Source of the DNA: Smittia aterrima
Taxonomy: Eukaryota; Arthropoda; Insecta; Diptera; Chironomidae
Direction: 5' to 3'
NCBI GenBank assembly: GCA_033063855.1
Contig: CP093829.1
Span: forward strand, 20,987,537 to 21,051,536
Length of the DNA stretch: 64,000 nucleotides
The position numbers and the translations under genes were made by a program. Shown here one piece after another: positions 27,131 to 37,800 of the stretch (position 1 is its first letter; every line of letters starts with the position of its first letter). Below the pieces are notes generated by a model, which was not told the DNA's origin, did not search any database, and was given only the letters and a program-made list of their open reading frames with translations.

Positions 27131-27220
27131 CTATATAAGACTTTGTCAACAATCCAGTCGGCTTGAATTTTCATTTAGTTTCGTTTCGCCGTCAGACTGT
27201 TTACAATCCAAAACAATTAG
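27131..27220 (+). promoter_or_regulatory. TATA promoter and non-coding first exon of the small secreted protein gene
   Basis: CCTATATAAG at about 27131 is followed about 30 bases on by an initiator-like CCAGTCG. A strong splice donor GTGAGT lies at 27221. The matching acceptor CTCCAG ends at 27610, five bases before the ATG, so the first exon is probably entirely 5' UTR with a 390-base intron. Inferred from signals, not from transcripts. Confidence 0.6.
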
Positions 27221-27614
27221 GTGAGTTTCACTTGATTAGCGAGTTTAACGCGAATTGAACTTCTCCGTCAAAGCAATCAGATGAAAGTGGTTGGTGATAA
27301 TTTTGTGATAAGTCAGGAAACTCGACGACGAGAGAGGCTAAGGCCAATATTTTCAAGAAGTGTGTTAAGCTAAGAGCCACTCGGAGGCTCAATTAAGTTC
27401 AATATCAAGCTTAAGACAATAAACTTAACGACTTTTCAAATAATCATTGAAAGAATGTGTTGTCGTTATGCAAATTCTATTAAAGCACATATTTGAGGTC
27501 TATCTACTATCAAAGTAGAAGTAGAGCTTGATAGCATAAATTAACATAATCCAATAATTAAACTGTTATTTCTCTTTCTTTTCTTTTATCTCTGATGATG
27601 TTATCTCCAGCAAA

Positions 27615-27899
27615 ATGAAAGTAGTTTTGTGCTTGTTTGCCTGCTTATCGCTTGCATTGGCTTTGCCACAAAGAGAAGGAGCTGCTTTCACAAACGATGC
27701 CATCCGACAAGCTCAATCATCACATCTCATCCCCGCTGGCGCAACTATCCAGAACGTGCAAGAGGGAATTGAGTTAGCAGCTTATGAGAATATTCCCGGA
27801 AACCAGAAAGTCAATTTGTTGGAAATTTTGGGAGCTGAGGTTCCATCAGAAGTCATCGCCAATCTTCAGGGACAAATCGATGGAGTTGGACGCAGCTAA
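27615..27899 (+). CDS. Small secreted protein of unknown function
   Basis: 94 aa in a single coding exon. An obvious signal peptide (MKVVLCLFACLSLALA, cleavage near residue 17-20) is followed by a mature chain of about 75 residues with no cysteine, so it is not a defensin-type disulfide peptide. The mature part is mildly acidic, carries motifs AFTNDAIRQAQ, LIPAGATIQNVQEGIELAAY and VNLLEILGAEVP, and looks mostly helical. The signal peptide, strong TATA box, 5' UTR intron and lack of frame damage make it a real gene. It resembles small conserved secreted proteins that I believe occur in mosquitoes and flies, but I cannot name the family and give no function. It is transcribed in the same direction as Nos but from its own promoter. 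Confidence 0.85.
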   Translation: MKVVLCLFACLSLALALPQREGAAFTNDAIRQAQSSHLIPAGATIQNVQEGIELAAYENIPGNQKVNLLEILGAEVPSEVIANLQGQIDGVGRS

Positions 27900-28616
27900 A
27901 TGCTCGACTGGTTAATATTCACCGTTCAATCATCAACTCAATGAACTTTAGTCTCTAGCGTAAGCAAGCGCGTTGTGCCAAACGTCATTAAATTAAAGCA
28001 TAAAAGAAATAAACAATTTTCTTTTATTTTCTATATAAACCAGTCTTTTACTCTGTTGAAATGTAAAAAAGTTCGAGATGAAATCCCAGTCTCGATCTTA
28101 TTCCAAATGTCAAGTCGTTGTCATTATATCGATGATTTTTATGTTTGGGCTTCATAAATCAACCGAATCTCTTTCTCCAACTTTCACTTTTATTTACGAT
28201 GGCTTTAGGTCGAAACTTTAATAATGTAATCACGACACATGATTAAAATATTGATTGCATACAACAATATTTGTTTTTGCTTTCGGAGGATTCGTTTGCT
28301 TGAAAGAAATGCCACAAAGCGACCGGTTGATAGACAACGGTTACTCACTTGTATTCGCGCAATCGTCTGCTCGTTTATTGCGCGATGCATGAAGAAGTCT
28401 TCTTCTTACTTCAAGTAATTATATAACTGTCAAAAAAAAACGAAGCTTAAATAACATCGAATGTTTCAATTAAACTGTTTTGCATTTTTTATTTCGCAAA
28501 TTTTATTTTTAAAGGTTTGTTTTACAAAAGAAATTGGAAATTTTCTAGTTTTTTGGTATTAAAATCTTAATGCTCACAAACGTTCATCTTCAATAAGTTA
28601 ATGGCAATCATCATGT
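27900..28616. other. Intergenic region between convergent genes
   Basis: 3' ends of the secreted protein gene (plus) and Creld (minus). On the minus strand an AATAAA signal lies near 28502-28508, just beyond the KEEL exon of Creld. No coding sequence supported. Confidence 0.55.
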
Positions 28617-28684
28617 TCATAGTTCTTCTTTTATAACGGAGTTAGGTGAAGACGCTTCACTGTCATCGTCAGTCGTTGCTGTAG
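28617..28684 (-). CDS. Creld: Alternative last exon of Creld encoding a KEEL tail
   Basis: On the minus strand a pyrimidine-containing acceptor TTTTACAG is followed by 68 nt that continue exon 2 (phase 1) in frame: an alanine/threonine stretch, an acidic stretch TDDDSEASSPNSV, then IKEEL and TGA. KEEL is a KDEL-type ER-retrieval tail; vertebrate CRELD2 ends in a comparable tail and lacks membrane helices. Joined to exons 1 and 2 it gives a 327-aa soluble protein. The exon lies 3' of the membrane exon, so use of one or the other needs skipping or alternative polyadenylation. Seen from splice signals and frame only; no transcript evidence. Confidence 0.75.
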
Positions 28685-28829
28685 CTGTAAAAGTGGATTA
28701 AGATTGTATGATTCTCTGACAGCGAATGCAATTTATCATCAAGTTAATTGTTAATACAAATTGGTGGTTTGATGAAAATGGAACAAATTGATTTATAGCG
28801 CAGCTTCGACAACAAAACTTTTAACCACT

Positions 28830-30250
28830 TCACATGTTTCCGCTCATTCCCATCGCTGCTTCGAGAATCTTTTGTGATGGAGGTTTAGGCAGTGGATTTG
28901 TCTTTATCCAATACTCGGAGAATGAGATGTACACCGCGACGATGACGCCGAAGATTGCGGCCAACCATGTAGAGTTTTGGAAAATAATGCACACAGTCAC
29001 GCACAGACCGAAGTAGAGACAGTATCTTGTGAGAGTGACATAGTTATCGCGTTTTTCGCTTGTAAGATCTGAAAAATATTTTCAGAAGGATATTGGAGTT
29101 TAATTTCTTTCTAATTTAAGAAATTATAAACAAAGGAGGAAAAACAAATAATCCAAACTCTCAAACGAAAAACGCATGCAATAACCAGAAGCAACAGAGA
29201 TCGTTCTAATATTTCAAGAACGAAAAGCGAAAGAAAGAAAATAAAAAACTTTAACAAAAGAACTCACCAGCGCATATTCCATCACGATGCTCGAATCCTT
29301 CCGCGCATTTCTCGCACATATCGGGACCATCGCCGTCACAGCCATCACAGGACTTGTCGCATTCTAAACACGAATATGACCCTTCGTTGTTCACGCAGAA
29401 TTGATTTTTCATAGGACACGTCTCTGTCTCAACACATTCGTTAATATCGAAACAACCTTCTCCCTCCTTGAGGAACCATCCCTTCTTGCACTTGTCGCAA
29501 TTCTTCGTGCCGGGTCCTGAGCAAGTATCTTGACACGCGACATGGCACTGCGAGCACAGAAGTTTGCTCTCGTCCTTGAAAGCTTCATAGAAGCCTCCAG
29601 TGCAAGCCTCGCACTTTTCTCCTTGATAGCCTTTATCACAGTTGCACTTTCCATTTCCTTTCCTTGTTCCATTGCCTTTGCAAGCACCATTTCCAGAGCA
29701 GTCAGAGCAAGGAGCACAGTCTTTACCGAAATGATTGTGAGGACAACATACTTTCAATGTGTCTATACAGAACCAACTGAAGAAATCAGGATGTTCGTCC
29801 TGATGCTTCCACCAATACTCAATTTCACTCTCTTGTTCTTCAGCTAAATTCTGACATTGCGTCTCGCCTCTTGATATATCAGTGCACAACATTTCTTGAA
29901 CCTCGACGAGACGAACTTCACTTGTCTTGTAACTTCCAAGTTTCTTCTCCTCCCAATCCGAATCGCCACCGTCGTGTTTTCCACGTTGTGTTTTTTCTAA
30001 TCCCTAAAAGTGCAAAAATTGATAAGATGATTGATTCTTGTTTTCTTCAAATGAAGTTTCGCAAATTTACCTTTTTGAAAGAATCGGCTAAGATCGTACA
30101 TGATTTGCATGGCGGATACTTCTGCTGCTTCTCTGCTTTTAGCTTCTCATCTTTCATTCCAAAATTGCTATTAACGATTGGTGGCTGACTAGCGCTGACG
30201 ATGATTGTTGTCAGTATTAAATTAATTGTGATGATAAATATTTTGTGCAT
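28830..30250 (-). CDS. Creld: CRELD protein, membrane isoform
   Basis: Cysteine-rich with EGF-like domains protein, an ER protein-folding factor with thiol-disulfide activity reported for the family. Exons 30071-30250, 29268-30003, 28830-29068; 384 aa. Signal peptide about 1-21; CXXC motif (CKSC, 48-51) in the conserved N-terminal domain; a conserved WW region (IEYWWKHQ); then laminin-EGF and furin-like cysteine-rich repeats and one calcium-binding EGF domain (DINECVETETC). The last exon encodes two hydrophobic helices (LYFGLCVTVCIIF and LAAIFGVIVAVYI) and a short polar tail, the layout of vertebrate CRELD1. Exon 2 ends in phase 1 and also fits a second last exon at 28617-28684. Divergent to the gene at 30500, about 250 bases apart. 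Confidence 0.93.
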
Positions 30251-30499
30251 TTCAAAGCCGAGTTTGATTTGTTAAATGTGAAGACTTGAATAAAAGGTGA
30301 GCGAGCAACAATTCTTTTTTTCAATCGCTTTGAATCACAAAGAATGCAATCGTTTCATTCACAAAATAAAGTTTTTAATCCGGTGAAAATCTGACGTGTT
30401 TTCGACAACAATTCACTGTCGACAAATGGAAACTTCAAATCTGTCGAAACTGTTTTATTATGATTGGGTTGAAATGATCGCAGCAACTGAATAATTAAA

Positions 30500-31093
30500 A
30501 TGAGATCAAATCGTAAAGTTTTCCGTTTCTTTCGAGTGTGTGAAGTTTTAGCGAGCGGAGTCTGTGGAGTGTCTCACATTTTATTCTTCAATGATCCAAG
30601 TGAACCTGCGACAAGAGAAGCAAGATTTATTATTCCTTTCTTCGGAGTTTGTCTCCTTTCTTGCTTCGGAATTTTCAAATGCGTTGAGAAACATTTGAGC
30701 TTAACATTCGAAGCGATTTCATCTGCAACTGGATTTTTACTTTTCCTCTACACGTAAAGCTTAATTTCTTCTTGTTCGATCCTTTTAATTAATTCTTATT
30801 TCCTTAGGTCAATCCAATCAATGATTATCGTTGAGAACGATGCACACATGATATCATTTACCGACGAAGAAGAGTTCAATCATCCTTTCTTCAAGTATTG
30901 TCGTAATCAAAGTATTGCATCCTTGTCGACTGCTTTACTCTTCTTGATGCATCTCTGCTTGGCAATAGACTTAAAGTTAGACATCAGCAATGGGAGTTAT
31001 TATTCCGACGATAGCTATCAATTGCAATTTGAATTGAACTTTTTTATCGGCGACATTTGGCTGAAAATGAAGAACTGTCGAAGGCAACGATGA
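30500..31093 (+). CDS. Small four-helix membrane protein, unknown function
   Basis: Exons 30500-30753 and 30808-31093; 179 aa. The 54-base intron has clean GTAAAG and TTCCTTAG sites and keeps frame. Four hydrophobic segments can be seen: around residues 12-30, 45-60, 70-85 and 125-145, with charged ends and an acidic loop (SFTDEEEFNHPFF) between helices 3 and 4. The layout resembles MARVEL-like or other insect tetraspanning proteins of 150-200 aa, but I do not recognise a specific family. No signal peptide distinct from helix 1. Start is the first ATG after the divergent Creld promoter region. Confidence 0.75.
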
Positions 31094-31269
31094 AAACTCT
31101 AAATTATGATTAATTAATTTATATTTGTGAGCTACTGTTCTCAACTTAAAATAAATAGATTTGTCTAAAACCTAAGAGAAGTTTAAAGTTCATAATTTAT
31201 GCATCACGCGCTCGGTTCACCTGCGAAGAAATTATCAGTCGCAATTTTCATTTCACGTGCCAAACACAA

Positions 31270-32567
31270 TCAATGTGGAAGAATGCTGTGTGTCATGATA
31301 GGATAGGAGATGATTGGCTGATTGGCATTAGAAATTGCCGCTTGCAGAGCTTGTGATGTGTTGATCGAAAGTCCAATCGATGGCGTCGAAATAGACGGAG
31401 CGAGACCAGCTGGCGCCAACGTTATCTGTGATGTTCCGAGAATTTGTTGAGTAGTTTGTGAAGTATTTGCATTAATCGCAATTTGCGCTCCATTCATATT
31501 TTGTGGATTAATGATTTGCGACGGTGTTGTCATTGAAACGATTGGAGTTGCCACTTGAATCGGAGCCATCGTTGCGCTTATAACTTGTGGGCCTTGACTT
31601 TGCTGCTGTGATTGGCTGCTGGTAATTGTAACTGGATTAACGACTCGAGATACTTGAACAGTCGAGAGACGAAGCTGAGCGTTCTGTGTCATAAGATATT
31701 CGTTAGATGCACGCAATTCAGCGATTTTTAATTCATTCGCTTCTACGCGTCGCTTAAGACTCTGATGCTCTTCGTCGAATCGTCTTAAAATGACCATCAA
31801 ATCATCTTCTCGGCATCTTTTGAAGTTCTGCTGCATGCAATCGCGATCTTGACTTCCAAGTCTCTTTAAGCTATTTCTGAAAACACTGTTTCCACTTGAG
31901 AATCCTCTCTCACTTTGGCAGAGTATTCCGCACGAGTCAATCCGATTTTGACAAGAGTGAAAAATGTCGCTGTCGAGCAAGGACGGCAGTGATGATCGAT
32001 TGGATGTTGAGTTTGATCCGTTGAAAAATCCAAAATCATTCGAGTAATCACTTTTCTGTTGATTGTTCACATTATTCACTTGATGATTGTTCGAGAACTC
32101 TTCTGTTGGTTGCGCAATCGGAAGCTCGCCAAACTTTCGATAATGATCTTCATCTTCAATTGAGTAATGAAGAAATCTGAAAAGATAAATCAAATTGTTA
32201 ATCAAAATGATCTTAACTTTGCATTCGAAACTTCTTACTTGCAATTAACTCTTGGACATTTATTATTTTGGAAGTCGTGACAGAAGACAACAAGTTCTGA
32301 CGATTGAACGTGAGGATATTTGCAGAATAACCGACGGCAAGCTCCGCGTACGAAGTCTCTACAGATTCTATGATGCTTATTGTTCGACTGTTCGTTGATA
32401 TTGCCACATTTGTTCATCATAAACTGACCATTCATTTGGATAGAGTTATTTGAAGTCCCAACAGAGTTTCCTACAGATGGATACGATTGCGACGGATTGT
32501 ACGACGTTGTAGTGATTATTGTGATAACTGGCGATTCAGGCCGATTCAAGACGAGCTGTGCTTCCAT
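31270..32567 (-). CDS. ZC3H10: ZC3H10-like CCCH zinc-finger protein
   Basis: Putative RNA-binding regulator. Exons 32239-32567 and 31270-32176; 411 aa. Two CCCH fingers are visible: ICRDFVRGACRRLFCKYPH (about 71-89) and VFCHDFQNNKCPRVNC followed by KFLH across the splice junction (about 95-114), then the conserved stretch EDEDHYRKFGELP. This order and spacing match ZC3H10. The vertebrate protein has a third finger that I do not see here. The middle has a short coiled-coil-like segment (VEANELKIAELRASNEYL). The C-terminus is rich in Thr, Ser, Gln, Asn and Ile and probably disordered. The gene is divergent from pburs, with only about 195 bases between the two start codons. Confidence 0.88.
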
Positions 32568-32698
32568 TACTTGTGCTTTTGCGTCAAGATTATTCGCTCT
32601 CCATACAATTGTGAAATCTGAAAACGAGAAAAAATTGTGAAAATGGAAAATTCATGTTTAAGCCGCAGGTGGGTGAAAGCGAAGCATTTGAGTCAGAG

Positions 32699-32706
32699 TA
32701 TAAATA
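32699..32706 (+). promoter_or_regulatory. pburs: pburs TATA box
   Basis: TATAAATA, 57 bases before the pburs ATG, giving a predicted start near 32730 and a 5' UTR of about 30 bases. It sits in the short space shared with the divergent ZC3H10-like gene. Confidence 0.6.
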
Positions 32707-32762
32707 CAGAAGGATTCTAAACAGAGCGCTGGCTGTTTACATAGATAACTTCGACAAGAAGA

Positions 32763-33292
32763 ATGTTCAAATCTCTTTTCATTTTTGTGTTGTTTGGGTC
32801 GCTTTACGTCTTCGGACAGCAGTCGACGGGAGATGAAAATTGTGAAACTTTACCGTTTCAACTGCATCTCATCAAAGGCACGTCTCAGGTTTATCATTGA
32901 AGATTGCATCACGTATGACTAAATTTTTAAATTCAATCTACAGAGGAATACGACGAACTCGGTCGTCTTCAAAGGACTTGCGATGGAGAAGTGACGGTGA
33001 ATAAATGCGAGGGTTTTTGTAACAGCCAAGTTCAGCCATCTGTCATCACTCCAACAGGATTTCTTAAGGTAAAAGAATTTCAATAACAAAAAGACTTTTC
33101 CTAGAAGATTTCTTTTAACAGGAATGCTACTGCTGTAGAGAATTAGTCTTAAGAGACCGACTTGTAACTCTACAGAATTGTTTTGATCCTGATGGAGTTC
33201 GAGTAACTAGTTCAGAATCATCAACAATGGACTTGCGTTTGAAGGAGCCAGCGGAATGTAAATGCTTCAAGTGTGGCGACTTCTCTCGATAA
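32763..33292 (+). CDS. pburs: Partner of bursicon (bursicon beta subunit)
   Basis: Secreted cystine-knot subunit. As a heterodimer with bursicon alpha it acts on the receptor LGR2/rickets to trigger cuticle tanning and wing expansion; homodimers have been linked to immune responses. Exons 32763-32877, 32944-33068, 33122-33292; 136 aa. Signal peptide about 1-20 (FIFVLFGSLYVFG core). The knot begins at CETLPFQLHLIK and ends at CKCFKCGDFSR, with the family motif VNKCEGFCNSQVQPSVITP. Keeping the family sequence HLIKEEYDELGR across intron 1 needs a GC donor (AAAG then GCACGT, 32878). The alternative GT donor at 32889 with an acceptor at 32945 would replace one Glu by GTSQ. Poly(A) signal AATAAA at 33351. 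Upstream neighbour of burs in the same orientation. Confidence 0.95.
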
Positions 33293-33749
33293 ATATGAAT
33301 TAAAATTATTGTTCATTTGATGGAAACGATTTTTAAAGAGCGAAATTACGAATAAAGGCTTGAAGAATTTAAAAGAAAACTTTATGGACTTTTCAAATTA
33401 CAGATTTTGGTTTCAAGTTCTCTCTTCTCCGGAGAAGATAATGAAAGTTTATAATTAGACATTTTGAAGGTTCTTATCTTGATTAACTTAATGTAAGTTC
33501 ACCGAACCGAAGCTAAATCTTTCAAACGAACTTGATTAAATCTCTGACATGGTAATAAATCAGCTGCTCGCAAGGATCAGCTGGTGGTAATGGAGAAATT
33601 ATGTATCTTGCATGGCATTCGCAGTGGATTAATTGTTTGGTCCATTAACGTGATGTGAACGAATAGAGACCAGGCCTTGTATAAAAATCAGCGACAACCT
33701 TAAGTATAAATTCAATCTAACTTGCAATTTACTGTTCAAAGGACTTGCG
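33293..33749 (+). promoter_or_regulatory. pburs 3' UTR and burs promoter
   Basis: AATAAA at 33351-33356 probably ends pburs. TATAAAAA at 33680-33687 lies about 70 bases before the burs ATG, with a second TATAAA at 33705. Separate signals argue for two transcription units rather than one dicistronic message. Confidence 0.6.
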
Positions 33750-34532
33750 ATGAGAGGATTAGTGATTTTCTTTTTAGCTTGCAGCTGCTCATCGTCGGTC
33801 TTCGGTGCCTCCGACGAGTGCTCGTTAACGCCAGTTATTCATGTATTACAATATCCTGGGTGTGTACCGAAGCCGATTCCATCGTTCGCTTGTATCGGAA
33901 AGTGCGGAAGTTACGTTCAGGTCGGTTGAGTAATTAGAAGATGAGCGATAATAGAAAACTGAGTTGAAAAATATTTTAGGTATCTGGCTCAAAAATATGG
34001 CAAATGGAACGATCTTGCAATTGCTGTCAAGAAAGTGGCGAAAGAGAGGCTTCCGTTTCTCTATTTTGCCCTAAAGCAAAGCACGGCGAAAAGAAATTTA
34101 GAAAAGTAAGTTTTCTTTTCTCTAAAACTTGATGAAAATTGTTTTCCCACAAACTACTTACTCTTCTTGATGTAAGTTCAATATCCTTTATTCCTTTGAA
34201 CTCGTCTTCTCTATTGAAAACTTTTTAAAGCTGTGGAAATCACTTTATTCATTGATTTTAAGATTTTCTTTTCTTAAGAAGTTTAATTCACGTCAATGAT
34301 GAACAAAAAAGTTTAAATTTATTTTCTGTTAAAATATTTTTAGGTTTCAACGAAAGCTCCTCTTGGTAAGAAATCTAAGTCAAAATGAATCTTCTTTAAT
34401 TAAACTTTTTGTGTATTAGGTTGCATGTGTCGACCTTGTTCAGCTGTAGAAGAAAATTCCATCATTCCTCAAGAGTTGGCTTCTTACGAGGATGGACCAG
34501 CTGGTCTTGTTAGGAAAGCACAATTCCAATAA
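33750..34532 (+). CDS. burs: Bursicon alpha subunit
   Basis: Cystine-knot partner of pburs in the tanning hormone. Exons 33750-33920, 33980-34105, 34344-34365, 34420-34532; 143 aa. Signal peptide about 1-20 (LVIFFLACSCSSSVFGA). Diagnostic family motifs: TPVIHVLQYPGCVPKPIPS in exon 1, VSGSKIWQMERSCNCCQES and SVSLFCPKAKHGEKKFRK in exon 2, VSTKAPL in exon 3, CMCRPC and IIPQELA in exon 4. Exon 3 is only 22 nt. All exons lie in order on one strand within 0.8 kb. Mosquito burs has been reported to have one exon displaced and restored by trans-splicing; nothing is displaced here. Poly(A) signal AATAAA at about 34605. Confidence 0.96.
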
Positions 34533-34899
34533 CTTCACTTTAACTAATTCTCTCAAATGGGGTTACAAATATTGTTCATGTTTCTATCTTTCTTTCAGAA
34601 TATAAATAAAAGGTCTCAAGTAATTTTCGCTCGAATTTGACTAAAAATTGTTCAATAAAAGTTTGTTTCTCTCGCAATAGCAAACTCAGTCGTCCTTCGC
34701 GTTTCGATCCGTCGGACCATAATTTTAATATTTTCAGCACTAAGCCATTAACAATCGAAACATTAGACAGTGATAGCAAAAACATAAGGAACTCCTTCAG
34801 TTCCACTGATTAAAAGATTAGATAAATAATCTGGCGAGATCGCGGTATTTAAAGTTTTTAAATTCAAAAAAAGAAGCAAAAATATTTGCGACGTGAAAA
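34533..34899. other. Spacer between burs and the MBOAT gene
   Basis: Contains the burs 3' UTR with AATAAA near 34605 and the upstream region of the MBOAT gene. A 76-codon minus-strand frame at 34576-34806 overlaps the poly(A) region and has no recognisable features. Confidence 0.5.
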
Positions 34900-37800
34900 A
34901 TGACAAACAAACTGGACTTAGAATTTGGTGAAATCAACTATCAAGGCTCCAAGATATTCGCATCTTTAGCTGATGTCCTAGGCCTTTCAGTTGACTTGGT
35001 AAGTGTGACGATTAATCAACAAGAAGTGAATAGGGAGAAAATGGCAAAATCATTCACACCCAATCGGGAAGAAGAAAAGTTTCCTCAGACAACGAATATT
35101 GAGGAAAAATTTAATGTGCCGATAATGACAATCGAGCAGACAATCACACTTACCTGGCGACAGCAGATTTTATATGAAATAATCTGAGGAATTGACGAAA
35201 CAAAATTTATTTTTTAGTCGAAACTTCCAGTGACTCAATTGTTTACGAAAATAAAGTGAAATCGAAAAATGTATTTAGCGCCAGAAGTCAATGCGCGGGC
35301 AAGTGCAAAAATAATCCCTTGATAAAAATACATTTCTTGATAACTTTAAAGACAAAGGTTTCATTAAAGTGAACTGTGTGTCTTGTACTCGAACGTCACA
35401 AAGGAAGTGAAAGGAAATATTGTTCAGAATCAAATTCAAATCATCGCATGATGTTGCCAATCAAAAATCCATAAATTACTTAAACTTAGAAAACGATAAG
35501 ATAAAAAAATATTTCGAAATTCTCCTTGGAAAACTTATCAAAGCAAAAGAAGACTTTCTATGCATCGATTCGCTAATCGCTAGGCAAGAAAACGTGGCGC
35601 GACTTTAAGAAATCTTAGTGATCTAATTTGAAATGTGATGGCGATTGTCACACGCTCACACACAAGCATTTCGTGATTGAGGAAGCTTAAACGTCTTCAC
35701 AATGCGATTGTCAAAAAAAGAAACTTAAAAGTGTCTTATGATCAAAACTAGTCTCAGTTCGCAGTTACTAACTTGATCTTGCTGAGTTGTCTTTAAAAAA
35801 TTCAATTCGTAAATATTTTTCATCATTTTCATTATCAAACGTGAAGCATTCACAAAATATCAAATTTGCGCCTAAAGAATATTATGAATGAAATATTTTT
35901 ACGATTATGCAACTGGTAGTTTCTGTCTATGTTATTATTGAGGCTTTTGTTTACTTTAGGCTCCGAATGAATCGGCCGAATTCACGCTTAAAGAATTAAA
36001 GTGAAATTCAGTTGCTAACATGAGGAATTTAATTCACGCAGCCTTGACGAAAGAGTTCACAGAGGGTAATGGCAATGAACACAGCTAAACGCAGCTAAAT
36101 CTTGAATGTGTGCAAAAACAAAATCTTTATAAGAATCAGCTGACGAACACGCGATGTGTACAACAGGCCGGTTAGCTTTCTTCTTTTCAATTTATTAACG
36201 ACACATAAATTGTTTATTGCGTCATGAGGACTGACCTTCTTTCGGTTTAATCTCCTACTAAGCTTAGCAATTTTCAAGAGAGGTTCAATGTGATTAAAAA
36301 ATGTTCAACTGACTACCGGCAAAAAGATTATTATTGACTGCATTGATGACGTAAAATCTTATTACGTTAATAACAAAAACAAGTTTGATTGCTTCTTAAT
36401 TAGATCGTACGATTTAAGAAGATCAAAGTCGAAAATAGAATTATTAGATGTTCTTTGAAGTTATTTAAAAACTTTAAAAAAATCTCAATTACGAGAGAAA
36501 GCAAAGATTTACTTTTTATGATCAAAAATTTTGGATCTCGCAACATAAAATTTTGGAAACTTTGACATTTAAATCATAAAAGGTTTCTGTCAAGATGAAA
36601 AACACAATCTGATCGGCTCCGCGGTAGAGTTTGATTGAGAAAGATGGTTCTATGGTGTAATGGTGAGCACTCTGGACTTTGAATCCAGCGATCCGAGTTC
36701 AAATCTCGGTAGAACCTTTACTTTTGTAATTTTTTTTAAAATAAATATTTCGGATAAATTAATGTTTAAAATATTTGAATTAAATATTTAAGATAAATAT
36801 TTTTTTCTCCTAAATTGAACAAAGTGGAAAGTGAAACAAAAATTCTCATTCAATTTTTTTCTCAATTTTTTTTTTAGACAAACTTCCTGATCACTCAAGC
36901 TCTTGCTTTGATCCTTGCATCGCAGTTCCGTTCTTATCTTCATCCATCAAAGGTATCGGCTACACTTCGTCATGCATATGGACTGGTTATCGGATTGTTC
37001 TTCGGCTACTTTTGTTTCGGACAGCAAGCTATCCATATCGCGGGACTTCCAGCTGCATGCTACATTGTCATTCGAACACAAAATCCACAATTCGTTCAAA
37101 GGTTTTTATTTAAAGAATTTCTCTTAAAAAAGAACTCATTCAATGAATAATTTATTTCAGAATCGTACTAGTAGTTGCTTTGATTTACCTTTCGTTTATC
37201 CATCTGGATCGCCAATTCAGAGACTATGGATCATACACCATCGATATTACTGGGCCACTGATGATTATCACTCAAAAGGTTGTTAGTCTGGCTTTCAGTA
37301 TTCACGATGGATTTCACAGGCAATCAAAAGTAATTATTTTTCAATCAAGTTTCAAATTAAATATTTAAACAATTTTTTTTTATTTTTAGGAGCTCACAAA
37401 ATCTCAACAGTACCACATGGTCCAGAAAGTTCCTTCTCCTTTGGAGTTTTTTTCGTATGTGCTCAATTTCCAAAGTCTCATGGCAGGGCCACTGATTTTT
37501 TATCGTGACTACATGGAGTTCGTTGAAGGCAGCAATTTCATTAAGAGATCCAGCGGAAGTGTAAGATTCTCTTCAAGAATTCTTCGACAAATTTTAACGA
37601 TTCAAATAATTTTAGGGAAAAATCGATGAGAAAGCTAACAAAATCATTCAAGAACCATCACCAGTGAAAGCTGTTTTGAAGAAAGTTATCGCAGCTCTCG
37701 TTTGTGCTTACATCTTCATCAAGTTCTGCAATCTGTACCCGATTAAAAATCTTAAAGGTAATTTCACGAAATATCAACTTGATCAAATATTTTAAATCTC

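Noticed and set aside
34576..34806. 76-codon minus-strand frame with a hydrophobic start
   Set aside because: Overlaps the burs poly(A) region and lacks any family resemblance or promoter signal.
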